Shown here: piece after piece, positions 24,751-33,374 of the stretch
How positions within the stretch are numbered: position 1 is the stretch's first letter
How the letters are laid out: the number at the start of each line of letters is the position of its first letter
Source of the DNA: Myxococcales bacterium
GTDB lineage: Bacteria; Myxococcota_A; Polyangia; Polyangiales; Polyangiaceae
NCBI GenBank assembly: GCA_016706225.1
Contig: JADJKB010000025.1
Coordinates: 558,001-622,000 of the forward strand
Direction of reading: 5' to 3'
Length of the DNA: 64,000 nt
Program-made: the position numbers and the translations under genes
Notes under the pieces: generated by a model
Database searches by the model: none
What the model saw: the letters and a program-made list of their open reading frames with translations, nothing else
Told to the model about the DNA's origin: nothing

Positions 24751-25569
24751 ATGCTGTCCACCGAAGTCCGGAAGATCGGAGCGCGGCTCGTGCTCGTGCT
24801 CGTCCCTCTGACCAGCCTCGCCTGTACCGCCGTGTATCCCGAGGTGCAGACGCCCGTGCGGCCTCCGCCCGCCGGGGCGAACCTGTCCCCGGCCGCGCCG
24901 GACGACCTGTTTTTCATCCGGGTGAGCGGCGCGACCATTCCGGAGATGACGCGCGACGGCCGCAAGTGGGACGCGGTCGGTGGTTCGGCGCCGGATCCAT
25001 TCGTGAAGATCACCGCGAACGACAAGGAGATCGCACGGACGCCCACGCAGGAAAACACGCTTACCCCCACCTGGCCGGACGCTGTGCGCGCGAACTATCG
25101 CATCCCGCACGGCACGGTCGTCAAGGTCGAGCTCTGGGACGCCAACCCGATCAACAATCATCCGATTTGTGTCCGGGTGCTGCGCGCGTTCCGCGAAGAG
25201 GCGCGCAGCGGCGTGATTGACATCGACTGTGAGAGCGGCGCGAAGATCTCGCTGATCGCAGAGCCCGCCCACGCCCGAGTGGGTCTGGGCATGCGCTACG
25301 AGTTCCGCACCCAGAGCGTCCACGTGACGCGGGTGGCCCTCGAGTCTCCCGCCGGGCGGATCGGACTCAGGGGCGGGGAAGAGATCACGCGCATTCAGGG
25401 CAAGGAGGTCAAGACACTCGATGAGCTCGAGACGCGAAGCCTCATCAACGCCAACGCAGACTCGGGCCTCTCGCTGACGGTGAAGAAGGCCGACGGCTCG
25501 ACGCAAGACGTCAGCCTCAGGTCGGGGCCCATCTACCCGGTCCTCGACGACGACATTCCGCTCGAGTAG
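24751..25569 (+). CDS. Lipoprotein with C2-like and PDZ domains
   Basis: 272 residues. The signal ends in lipobox TSLAC (Cys25). Residues about 50-165 look like a C2 domain (FIRVSGATIP, DPFVKITANDK, TPTWPDAVRANYRIPHGTVVKVELWD). Residues about 185-262 form a PDZ domain (VTRVALESPAGRIGLRGGEEITRIQG, then LTVKKADGSTQDVSL). The start at ATG 24751 is preferred over GTG 24730. A C2 domain in a bacterial lipoprotein joined to a PDZ is unusual; C2 could bind membranes or calcium, PDZ could bind peptide tails. It is followed 5 bases later by ygfZ. Confidence 0.75.
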   Translation: MLSTEVRKIGARLVLVLVPLTSLACTAVYPEVQTPVRPPPAGANLSPAAPDDLFFIRVSGATIPEMTRDGRKWDAVGGSAPDPFVKITANDKEIARTPTQENTLTPTWPDAVRANYRIPHGTVVKVELWDANPINNHPICVRVLRAFREEARSGVIDIDCESGAKISLIAEPAHARVGLGMRYEFRTQSVHVTRVALESPAGRIGLRGGEEITRIQGKEVKTLDELETRSLINANADSGLSLTVKKADGSTQDVSLRSGPIYPVLDDDIPLE

Positions 25570-25574
25570 GCGAC

Positions 25575-26501
25575 ATGCCGACTGCCGAGGAAGCCGCGCG
25601 AAGCAGCGTGCTCGTCGTCGACGCGCCGGAGCGTGGCACGCTGCGCGTAAACGGGCCCGATCGCCTGGGCTGGCTGAACGGCATCGTGACCGGCGACGTC
25701 AGCAAGGTGACGCCGGGGCAGGGTGTTCACAGCCTGATCCTGTCCAAGACCGGCAAGGTCATGAGTGATCTGTTCGTCGTTGCAGCGCCGGAGGTGGTGT
25801 TCGTCTCGGTGGCTCCGGGCAAGGCGGCGGAGCTCCACGGCTACCTCGACAAGATGCTGGTGATGGAGGACGCGGAGGTCAGTGAAGAGACCGCGGACCA
25901 CGTCTGGATCATGCTGCACGGACCCGAAGCCGTGGATGTTGGCGGCGCGGTGGCCGAGCAGCTCGGCGGCGCGAGTGGTGCCCTCGACTGGACCGGGCTG
26001 GGCGGTGCGGCGCTGGTGGTGCGGCGTGACGCCCTCGCCGCGGCGCACGCCGCGATCACGGTGCAGGAGCCGCGCGCCGTGCACGCGACTGCCGCAGACT
26101 GGGAGCTGCTCCGGCTCGAGCGGGGTGTTGCGACCTACGACGTCGATTTCGGGCTGACCGACAATCCCCACGAGGCGGGGCTCGATCAGCGCGCAGTCTC
26201 GTGGAGCAAGGGCTGTTACCTCGGGCAAGAGGTGGTCTGTATGCAGGGCATGCGCGGCAAGCTGAAGCGACGGCTCGTCTCGCTCACCCTCGCCGGCTCG
26301 GATGTGCCGGCGCGCGGAGCGCCGGTCGAGCTTGCCGGCGGTACCGAAGCCGTGGGCGAGATCACGAGCGCAGCGACGAGTGTACGTGTTGGTGCGGTCG
26401 TCGCGCTCGCGCGCGTCGACGGCGCCGCCCTGGATGCGGCCGCACCGCTCCAGGTGGGCGGTGTTCCCGCTACGCTCGTGGCGCGCCCAGATCCCAGCTG
26501 A
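25575..26501 (+). CDS. ygfZ: YgfZ-type folate-binding, Fe-S cluster and tRNA-modification factor
   Basis: 308 residues of the GcvT-like folate-binding fold. The diagnostic K-G-C-Y-x-G-Q-E signature is present as KGCYLGQE at 212-219 (Cys214). The N-terminal half contains LGWLNGIVTGDVSK, also typical. YgfZ helps maintain Fe-S enzymes such as MiaB. The ATG is 5 bases after the C2-PDZ lipoprotein stop, indicating one transcript. No oddities in length. Confidence 0.92.
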   Translation: MPTAEEAARSSVLVVDAPERGTLRVNGPDRLGWLNGIVTGDVSKVTPGQGVHSLILSKTGKVMSDLFVVAAPEVVFVSVAPGKAAELHGYLDKMLVMEDAEVSEETADHVWIMLHGPEAVDVGGAVAEQLGGASGALDWTGLGGAALVVRRDALAAAHAAITVQEPRAVHATAADWELLRLERGVATYDVDFGLTDNPHEAGLDQRAVSWSKGCYLGQEVVCMQGMRGKLKRRLVSLTLAGSDVPARGAPVELAGGTEAVGEITSAATSVRVGAVVALARVDGAALDAAAPLQVGGVPATLVARPDPS

Positions 26502-26604
26502 CAGGTCGTGCTCGGGAGCAGCCCGCCGGGGCAGCGGTCGCGTGCGCCAACAGAAGGCGCGCTCGCCGGTTCCATCGCGCCCCAAATCGCTCTACGGTGC
26601 CGCG

Positions 26605-27582
26605 ATGGCTGCGCGTCGCGAAGCTTCCGGCCCGCCAGCAGGCTTGGGTGAGCCCACGCAGGCGCGGCGCACGGCCGGCGGATTTCGCGTCGCTGACGAC
26701 GTGCTCGGCCTGATCGGGTCGACGCCGCTGGTGCGCCTCGGGCGGCTCAGCCCCGAGGGGGGCGCCACGCTGTTTGGCAAGTGTGAGCTCCTCAATCCTG
26801 CCGGGAGCGTCAAGGACCGCCCGGCGCTCGGCATGGTGCTCGGCGCCGAGCGGACCGCCAAGCTCGCACCCGGCGCGACGTTGATCGAAGCCACGAGTGG
26901 CAACACGGGCATCAGCCTGGCAATGATCGCGGCGGTCCGCGGCTACCGCTGTGTGCTCGTCATGCCGGAGGACATGAGCTTGGAGCGACGCTACATCTTG
27001 CGCGCCTACGGCGCCGAGATCGTTCTGACCCAGGCCGCGGGTGGCATGAGCGCCGCGGTGGCCAAAGCGCTCGAGCTGCTCGCGCAGACTCCCGGCGCGT
27101 TCATGCCCAGTCAGTTCGACAACCCGGACAATCCCGAGAGCCACGCCCGGAGCACCGCGCTCGAGCTCATCGAGCAGACCGGCGGCCAGATCGCAGCGTT
27201 CGTCGCCGGGGTGGGGACGGGCGGCACCGTCTCGGGAGTGGGTCGGGTGCTCAAGGCGACTCTTCCGTCAGTCCGGGTGGTCGCGGTCGAGCCGCAAGCA
27301 AGCGCGGTGCTCAGCGGAAAGTCGCCCGGCCCCCACGGCATTCAGGGGTTGGGTGCTGGCTTCGTGCCCAAAACTTTCGACCGCTCGGTGGTCGATCAAG
27401 TCGTTGTCGTCAGCGACGTCGCGGCCGAGCGAATGGCGCGTCGCTTGGCGCGCGAGGAAGGGCTACTCGTGGGCCCGAGCTCCGGCGCCAACGTGCACGC
27501 CGCCGCGGAGGTTGCGCTGGCGGTCGGCACCGGCACGGTCGTCACAATCTTGTGCGACTCCGGCGAGCGTTACCTATTCTGA
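26605..27582 (+). CDS. Cysteine synthase (CysK/CysM family)
   Basis: 325 residues from ATG 26605. This PLP enzyme makes cysteine from O-acetylserine and sulfide. The PLP lysine is Lys70 in NPAGSVKDRPAL. The substrate loop EATSGNTGIS is at 95-104, and the phosphate-binding glycine loop GVGTGGTVSGVGR is around 210. A short Pro/Arg-rich N-terminal extension (about 30 residues) precedes the fold. CysK versus CysM or CBS-like cannot be settled from motifs. It is 103 bases after ygfZ. Confidence 0.9.
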   Translation: MAARREASGPPAGLGEPTQARRTAGGFRVADDVLGLIGSTPLVRLGRLSPEGGATLFGKCELLNPAGSVKDRPALGMVLGAERTAKLAPGATLIEATSGNTGISLAMIAAVRGYRCVLVMPEDMSLERRYILRAYGAEIVLTQAAGGMSAAVAKALELLAQTPGAFMPSQFDNPDNPESHARSTALELIEQTGGQIAAFVAGVGTGGTVSGVGRVLKATLPSVRVVAVEPQASAVLSGKSPGPHGIQGLGAGFVPKTFDRSVVDQVVVVSDVAAERMARRLAREEGLLVGPSSGANVHAAAEVALAVGTGTVVTILCDSGERYLF

Positions 27583-27600
27583 GTGGTCGGGGCGGGGCTG

Positions 27601-28386
27601 TCATTTGCCCTGAAACTCCGGTGTGCGCCGGGCGGCCCAGGCCATCACGCCTTCCATCAGATCGGCGGAGCCGAGCAGACCGAGCTGCCCCGTGCGCTCG
27701 CGCCCGAGGGCGTCGTCGATGCTGCCTCCGAAGCTCTCCCGCACCGCCGCTCGGATCTGCGCGATGGCCAAGGGTGGCCCCGCCGCCAACGCCTCGGCGA
27801 GGCCGCGTGCGGACACTTCGAGCTCACCGGGTTCGACCAGCCGGTTGGCGAGCCCGAGTTCGAGGGCCAGCGGCGCCTCGATCTTCTCGCCGAGTAGCAG
27901 GTACTCGAGGGCGCGACCCACGCCGATCATCCGGGGCAACCAGAACGTGCCGCCGCCGTCGGGCATCAGGCCGATCTTGACGAATTTTTCCTGCAGGTAG
28001 GCGCGCGTCGACAGCACCCTCAGATCACACGCCAGGGCGAGATCCGCTCCGAAACCCACGGCCGCGCCGTCGACCGCTGCGACGAAGGCTTTCTTGCTGT
28101 GAACGATGGCGCGAATGACGGCATGAAACTCGTCGATGCGAGTGTCCATGCTGACCTCGTTCAGGTCCGCCATGCCCGCTTTCAGGTCGGCCCCGGAACA
28201 AAACGCCTCGCCAGCACCGGTCAACACCAGCGCCCGCACGCTCGGCTTGGCCTCGAGTTCTTTCAAGCTCTCACCGAGCGCAACGACGAGCTCCCGGTTG
28301 AGGGCGTTCTTGGTAGCTGGGCGGTTCAAGGTCAGGGTGGCAACGGCCCCGTTTTCCTGCACCACGAGCGGAGATGCGCTTTCCAT
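27601..28386 (-). CDS. Enoyl-CoA hydratase/isomerase family, PaaG-like
   Basis: 261 residues from ATG 28386, crotonase fold with oxyanion loops GEAFCSGADLKAG and DGAAVGFGADLALACD. The first catalytic Glu of hydratases is Asp here (GFGAD), and the second position reads KIGLMPDGGGTFWLP. That Asp pattern is like PaaG isomerases and dehalogenase-type crotonases and differs from the hydratase GGxxE/PE pair. An isomerase or ring-opening role is therefore likelier than simple hydration. Convergent with cysteine synthase, 18 bases away. Confidence 0.82.
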   Translation of the reverse strand: MESASPLVVQENGAVATLTLNRPATKNALNRELVVALGESLKELEAKPSVRALVLTGAGEAFCSGADLKAGMADLNEVSMDTRIDEFHAVIRAIVHSKKAFVAAVDGAAVGFGADLALACDLRVLSTRAYLQEKFVKIGLMPDGGGTFWLPRMIGVGRALEYLLLGEKIEAPLALELGLANRLVEPGELEVSARGLAEALAAGPPLAIAQIRAAVRESFGGSIDDALGRERTGQLGLLGSADLMEGVMAWAARRTPEFQGK

Positions 28387-28470
28387 GCGGCGGCGAGCAT
28401 AACCGGCAGGCCTGGGAATTCGAGCCCGGAGTTGCTCGAAGCCCCGTGCCGTCCTAATGAACCCCGCGAA

Positions 28471-29316
28471 ATGGGTGAGCCGTTCGATATCCCTCCGAAG
28501 CTTCCGCTCGCCGAGCAGCGCGGCCAGACCTTCCCGAGCCTCGTTACCTTGATGCAGCGGCTGCTCGCGCCCGATGGCTGTCCCTGGGATCGGGAGCAGG
28601 ATTTCGCCTCGGTGCGGCGCTACGTGCTCGAGGAGGCCTGCGAGGTCATCGACGCCATCGAGGCAAACGATCACGAACAGCTGGCGGACGAGCTGGGCGA
28701 TCTGGCGTTACAGGTCGTCTTTCTGGCGGAGCTCTTGCGGCGCGAAGGGAAGTTCGGTCCCGACGACGTGCTGCGCGGCGTCGTCGAGAAACTCGTGCGT
28801 CGTCATCCCCACGTGTTCGAGGACGTGGTCGTCGATGGCTCGGCGGAGGTCTTGCGGAACTGGGAGGCCATCAAGGCCAACGAGAAACAGAACCGAGGCA
28901 TCCTGGACGGCGTTCCGCGCTCCATGCCGGCCCTCTCCCGCGCCCAGCGCATGAGCGAGAAGGTCAGCCGCGTTGGGTTCGACTGGCCGGACCCGTCCGG
29001 CTCTCGCGCCAAGGTGGACGAAGAGGTGCGCGAGCTGGACGAAGCCATTGTCGGGGGCGACAAGGCAGAGGTCGAGCACGAGCTCGGGGATCTGCTGTTT
29101 GCACTGGTGAACCTCGCGCGACATCAGGGCGTCGATGCCGAGCTTGCCTTGAGAAAATCTGCGGACCGTTTCAAGGAGCGTTTTGCCCACGTCGAGCGGC
29201 GTGTGCGCGAGAAACACGGCGGCTGGCCGAAGGGGTCGGATGAAAAACCAGCGCGCGGCCTGGCCCTCGATGAGCTCGATGGATTCTGGGAAGAAGCCAA
29301 GCGGGGTGGCGCGTGA
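28471..29316 (+). CDS. mazG: MazG nucleoside triphosphate pyrophosphohydrolase
   Basis: 281 residues, two MazG repeats. The first repeat has GCPWDREQDFASVRRYVLEEACEVIDAIE followed by DELGDLALQVVFLAELL (EExxE and ExxD metal-binding helices). The second has VDEEVRELDEAI with ELGDLLFALVNLARH. MazG hydrolyses NTPs to NMP and pyrophosphate, cleaning the pool and tuning ppGpp. The ATG 28471 gives the normal N-terminus. Its stop overlaps the GTG of rlmN by four bases. Confidence 0.93.
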   Translation: MGEPFDIPPKLPLAEQRGQTFPSLVTLMQRLLAPDGCPWDREQDFASVRRYVLEEACEVIDAIEANDHEQLADELGDLALQVVFLAELLRREGKFGPDDVLRGVVEKLVRRHPHVFEDVVVDGSAEVLRNWEAIKANEKQNRGILDGVPRSMPALSRAQRMSEKVSRVGFDWPDPSGSRAKVDEEVRELDEAIVGGDKAEVEHELGDLLFALVNLARHQGVDAELALRKSADRFKERFAHVERRVREKHGGWPKGSDEKPARGLALDELDGFWEEAKRGGA

Positions 29317-30524
29317 CTCGGCCTGATCCGGAGAGCACGGCGCTTCGCGCCGAGGGTGCCGTGACCGGCGCAAAGGGTCCCGGCGACATCCATCCGGTCG
29401 CACGCCTGCCCGAGGAGTGGCACGCGGTGCTCTCCGGGCTGGGTGAACGACCATATCGCTCCGGACAGATCTTCAGAGCGATTCACGGTCGGGGTGTGCT
29501 CGACCCGGATGAGATGACGGAGCTGTCGCTGGAGCTTCGGAATCAGCTGAAGACCGCGGGCTTCGTGCCCCCGGCGGTCGTGACCGAGGTGCACCGCTCC
29601 GCCGACGGAACCCGCAAGCTGCTGCTCACCCTCGCCGGAGGAGCGCGCGTCGAGTGTGTGGTGATCCCGATGACGAAGTCGGACGCGGACACCGAAGACG
29701 CCGACGCCGGCGCAGCCACGGACGACGAAGACGACGAAGAGTTGGAGCCGGACGAGCCGAAACAACGGGTCACGCTCTGCATCTCCACGCAGTTCGGCTG
29801 CGCGATGGGTTGTGTATTCTGCGCCAGCGGGCAGGCGGGGCTCGTGCGAGGACTGTCCGCCGCGGAGATCGTCAGTCAGATCTTGATCGCCCGCAAATAC
29901 CTCGACAAGCACGAGTACCTGCGGAACCTCGTGTTCATGGGCATGGGGGAGCCGCTGCACCACTACGAGGAGACGGCGCGGGCGATTCGCCTGATCACCC
30001 ACCCCGATGGGCTGAACATGGGGCCGCGTCGCATCACGATCAGCACCGTGGGACTCCCGCCGGGGATCCGACGCCTTGGCGAAGACTTCGGTGGCAAGGT
30101 GGGCCTGGCGATCTCGTTGCACGCGCCGGATGACACGACGCGCGGGAAGATCATCCCGATCAACCGTCGTTACCCGATGCGAGAGCTGCTGGATGCCCTG
30201 CGCCGATATCCGTTGCCGCGCCGCCGTCGCATCACCATCGAGTACACCATGATCGAAGGGGTCAACGACGCGCCGGAGCAAGCCCGCGCGCTCGTGCGAA
30301 CGCTGGCGGGGTTGCGGGTCAAGGTGAACCTGATCCCGATGAACTCCATCTCCGCGTCGTCATTGGGCGCATCGTCGAACTCGCGGGTCGAGGCCTTTCA
30401 GAGTGTGCTCGCCGGCGGCGGGTTGTCGGCGTTCGTGCGCAAGCGCCGTGGCGGCGACGTTGCCGCCGCGTGTGGTCAGCTGGCGTTCTCCGGCGAGCTG
30501 GTACGCAGCAAGCGCGCCCCCTGA
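29313..30524 (+). CDS. rlmN: Dual-specificity rRNA/tRNA methyltransferase RlmN (radical SAM)
   Basis: 403 residues; GTG start overlaps the mazG stop. It methylates C2 of A2503 in 23S rRNA and A37 of tRNAs. The N-terminal recognition domain (about 30-115: RPYRSGQIFRAIHGRGV, TRKLLLTL) is followed by an acidic insertion at about 123-150. Then comes the radical-SAM cluster FGCAMGCVFC (Cys163, 167, 170). The C-terminal catalytic Cys is in AAACGQLAF. The acidic insert sits between the two domains, just before the cluster strand, and is not a usual part of the enzyme. Confidence 0.95.
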   Translation: MTRPDPESTALRAEGAVTGAKGPGDIHPVARLPEEWHAVLSGLGERPYRSGQIFRAIHGRGVLDPDEMTELSLELRNQLKTAGFVPPAVVTEVHRSADGTRKLLLTLAGGARVECVVIPMTKSDADTEDADAGAATDDEDDEELEPDEPKQRVTLCISTQFGCAMGCVFCASGQAGLVRGLSAAEIVSQILIARKYLDKHEYLRNLVFMGMGEPLHHYEETARAIRLITHPDGLNMGPRRITISTVGLPPGIRRLGEDFGGKVGLAISLHAPDDTTRGKIIPINRRYPMRELLDALRRYPLPRRRRITIEYTMIEGVNDAPEQARALVRTLAGLRVKVNLIPMNSISASSLGASSNSRVEAFQSVLAGGGLSAFVRKRRGGDVAAACGQLAFSGELVRSKRAP

Positions 30525-30618
30525 TCGGCGCGCTCTAACGGGTGGGCCGATGGGCCGGGCTCTTGGCTCAGGGTCGGCACCAATTTTCCCGAGAACCGGA
30601 TGCCGTTATGCTGTCGTC

Positions 30619-32352
30619 ATGGTCGAAGCCGACACCGCAATCGTCGCCGCCGCGCGCAAGTGGATTGAGGAAGACCCAGATCCGGAGACGCGCGCCGAGC
30701 TCGAGGCGCTGATCGCTGCGGAGGACTCGGCCGAGCTCCACGAACGCATGGGGGCGCCGCTCGAGTTCGGCACGGCCGGGCTTCGAGGCTTGGTGGGCGC
30801 GGGCCTCGGGCGCATGAACCGCGCGGTCGTGATCCGCGCAACCCGCGGGCTCGCGGACTACCTGCTCGCTCGCCACCCCGAAGCCCGCAGTCTGCCGGTC
30901 GTGGTTGGCTACGACGGACGGCTCAGCAGTCGTCAGTTTGCCGAAGACACCGTGGGTGTGCTGGTCGGTGCCGGGCTGCCAGTGCGATTTTTCGATGCGC
31001 CGGTGCCGACGCCCGTCGTTGCGTACGCGGCCCGCCAGCTCGCTGCGACGGCGGCCGTGGTGATCACCGCCAGCCACAATCCGCCGGAGTACAACGGCTA
31101 CAAGGTCTACGCGGCCAATGCAGCGCAGATCGTGCAGCCGGTAGACACCGAGATCTCGGAGCGCATCAGCGCCGTAGGCAGCGCGCGGGAGGTCCCCCTC
31201 GAGGCCGACGTGCTCACGGGCAATCACCCGCGCGCCGAGCGCGTACCGGATGCGTTCTTCGATCGTTACCTGGCCGAGGTGGACGCCGTGCGCCCGCGCA
31301 TCGAACGGGATCAGAGTTTGTGCATCGTATACACACCGATGCACGGCGTCGGCTGGCGCTTCGTCCAGCAGACCTTCGCACGCGCGGGCTACCCGAACGT
31401 ACACGTGGTCCCGGAGCAAGCCGAGCCGGACGGACGTTTCCCGACGGTGAATTTCCCGAACCCGGAAGAACCCGGCGCCCTCGATCTGGCTACCGCGCTG
31501 GCCAGCGAGAAAAACGCCGATTTGATCCTGGCGAACGACCCCGACGCGGATCGTCTCGCGGTGTGTGTGTGCACCGCCGCCGGCCGCTACCGACAGCTCA
31601 CGGGCAACCAGGTCGGGGTGTTGCTCGCTGACTTCATGCTCGAGCACGCGCTCGCGGCGCCCCGGGCCATGGTGGGGTCGAGCATCGTCTCGTCGCCGAT
31701 GCTCGGGTCGATCGCGGAGGCCCACGGCGCCCGTTTCGAGCAGACCCTCACGGGGTTCAAGTGGATCTGGAACGCCGCGCTGGATCTCGAAGCCAGCGAA
31801 GGCGTGCGCTTCGCCTTCGGTTACGAAGAGGCCCTCGGTTACTCCGTCGGTCGGATCGTGCGCGACAAGGACGGGATCAGCGCCGCGCTCTTGCTGGCGG
31901 ATCTCGCGGCCCACGAGCGCACGCTCGGGCGAGGGCTCTGGGAGCGCCTCGAGGGCCTGTACCGCAAACACGGGCTCTGGGTGAGTGTGCAGAAGAGCAT
32001 CACCCGGCCGGGCAGCGAGGGACTGGCCGAGATCGCCCGCGCGATGCAGGTGCTCAAGGACCAGCCTCCGACCGAGCTCGCTGGAGCGCGGGTCAAACAG
32101 CTCGTCGATTTTCGAGATGGCGCCGACTCGCGCCCGCGCTGGCTGGGCAAGACGAGCCTGGTCTCGCTCACGCTCGAGAGCGGGGCCCGGGTGCTGGTGC
32201 GGCCGAGCGGCACCGAGCCGAAGCTGAAGATCTACGTCGATCTCTCGGTGAGCCTGGGCGACGGCGAGCGGCTGTCGGTGAAAGAAGAAGCGGCCATGGC
32301 GGAGGCCCAGCAGCTGGCGAACGAAGCGGCAATTCTGGTCGGCCTGAGCTGA
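30619..32352 (+). CDS. Phosphohexomutase (phosphoglucomutase/phosphomannomutase)
   Basis: 577 residues. The active-site phosphoserine is Ser152 in TASHNPPEYNGYKVY. The Mg-binding loop NDPDADRLA comes about two-thirds along the first half, the sugar-binding GYEEALGY later, and the phosphate-binding RPSGTEPKLKIYVD near the end. The length fits PGM2-type phosphosugar mutases. It supplies sugar 1-phosphates for polysaccharide and envelope sugars. TATGCT ends six bases before the ATG, which would make the mRNA essentially leaderless if it is the -10. Confidence 0.92.
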   Translation: MVEADTAIVAAARKWIEEDPDPETRAELEALIAAEDSAELHERMGAPLEFGTAGLRGLVGAGLGRMNRAVVIRATRGLADYLLARHPEARSLPVVVGYDGRLSSRQFAEDTVGVLVGAGLPVRFFDAPVPTPVVAYAARQLAATAAVVITASHNPPEYNGYKVYAANAAQIVQPVDTEISERISAVGSAREVPLEADVLTGNHPRAERVPDAFFDRYLAEVDAVRPRIERDQSLCIVYTPMHGVGWRFVQQTFARAGYPNVHVVPEQAEPDGRFPTVNFPNPEEPGALDLATALASEKNADLILANDPDADRLAVCVCTAAGRYRQLTGNQVGVLLADFMLEHALAAPRAMVGSSIVSSPMLGSIAEAHGARFEQTLTGFKWIWNAALDLEASEGVRFAFGYEEALGYSVGRIVRDKDGISAALLLADLAAHERTLGRGLWERLEGLYRKHGLWVSVQKSITRPGSEGLAEIARAMQVLKDQPPTELAGARVKQLVDFRDGADSRPRWLGKTSLVSLTLESGARVLVRPSGTEPKLKIYVDLSVSLGDGERLSVKEEAAMAEAQQLANEAAILVGLS

Positions 32353-32378
32353 CGCGAAGCACAATCAACGGAGGTTTC

Positions 32379-33032
32379 ATGCGAAGAGCAATCGGTATCC
32401 TGACGTTCTCGGCGGTCATGTTCGGCGGCAGCGCTGCGTTTGCCCAGGCCCAGACCTTCGGCAAGTCCGGCACCTTTGCGTTTGGTGCGGAACGCCTGTT
32501 TGCGTTTTACAAACAGAAGGTCAGCTTCGAGGCGCCGAACGGCAACGAGGACGACTACAGCTCGTCGGGACTCGGCTTCGGGTGGGGCGCGGAGTCCTAC
32601 CCGTTCAACGTGCCGCGCCTCGGCTTCGACTATTTCGTCATCGACCAGCTCAGCATCGGGGGTGCGCTTGCTTACGCAAGCTACGACGTGGACGACAACG
32701 GGCCCGGTGGTTCCGGAGACGCATTCCTGTTCGCACCGCGGGTCGGGTACTTCATCGGCTTCACCGACGTCTTCGGCTTCTGGCCCCGCGGCGGGTTCAC
32801 CTATCACAGCCTCGATCCCGACGGCGGCAACAACAATCGGTGGGGTCTGGCCCTGACCCTCGAGGCCAACTTCACCATCGCCCCGACCGAGCACTTCGCC
32901 TTCATGGTCGGCCCGACGTTCGACATCGACTTCATGGGCAAGACCGAGTGCGGTGGCCCCAACAACTCCGACGACTGCAAACTCCGCTATCGGTCCTTCG
33001 GGATCCAGGTGGGGCTCCTGGGCTGGTTCTAG
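32379..33032 (+). CDS. Small outer-membrane beta-barrel protein
   Basis: 217 residues from ATG 32379 with a strong GGAGG site. Signal peptide ends around AAFAQAQ. The rest has alternating short strands with Tyr/Phe (LGFDYFVIDQLSIGGAL, GYFIGFTDVFGFWPRGG) and ends GLLGWF, a standard small barrel of about 8 strands. A loop carries two Cys (TECGG and DDCK). It starts 26 bases after the mutase and may be co-transcribed. No substrate predicted. Confidence 0.78.
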   Translation: MRRAIGILTFSAVMFGGSAAFAQAQTFGKSGTFAFGAERLFAFYKQKVSFEAPNGNEDDYSSSGLGFGWGAESYPFNVPRLGFDYFVIDQLSIGGALAYASYDVDDNGPGGSGDAFLFAPRVGYFIGFTDVFGFWPRGGFTYHSLDPDGGNNNRWGLALTLEANFTIAPTEHFAFMVGPTFDIDFMGKTECGGPNNSDDCKLRYRSFGIQVGLLGWF

Positions 33033-33374
33033 TTCGCCGCGAAACTTGCTGAGTAGTAGCGGCTCGGGGCTGCGTCGCAGCAGTGCGCGCGCAGCCAGCC
33101 GTTTTCGAGCGCGGTAGAGGGCGCGCGCTGGCGGACGTGAGCGCGTCGGCGGGCGCTTGTGCTGGCGAAAGTGACGGGCGCTGGCTCGGGAGAACGCGCG
33201 GGCCGGACCCGGCCCGCGCGCTAGTCCCTTCGCACGTCGCGCCAAGAAATCTGCTCACCGGTCACGAGTGTGATTGACCGATTTTCGCAGCGCCTTCGCG
33301 CCGGCTATCTTGACCGTGTGGAAGCGTCGCGTGGCGTTTGCGGTCGTCAACGGAGTGAGAACCAGCAACACGCC
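33033..33374. other. Gene-free stretch with a GC hairpin
   Basis: 342 bases without a credible gene. The main structure is the hairpin at 33196-33219. Flanking sequence is Arg/Ala-rich in all frames, as expected by chance in GC-rich DNA. It separates the barrel gene from the convergent M16 peptidase pair. Confidence 0.6.
33196..33219. terminator. GC-rich hairpin, possible terminator
   Basis: A perfect 11-base inverted repeat, GCGCGGGCCGG at 33196-33206 and CCGGCCCGCGC at 33209-33219. No T tract follows, so it could end transcripts from both sides only weakly. It lies between the converging small-barrel and M16 genes. Confidence 0.4.

Noticed and set aside
30568..32364. Minus-strand ORF of 598 codons
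   Set aside because: Complete shadow of the phosphohexomutase, which carries all family motifs.
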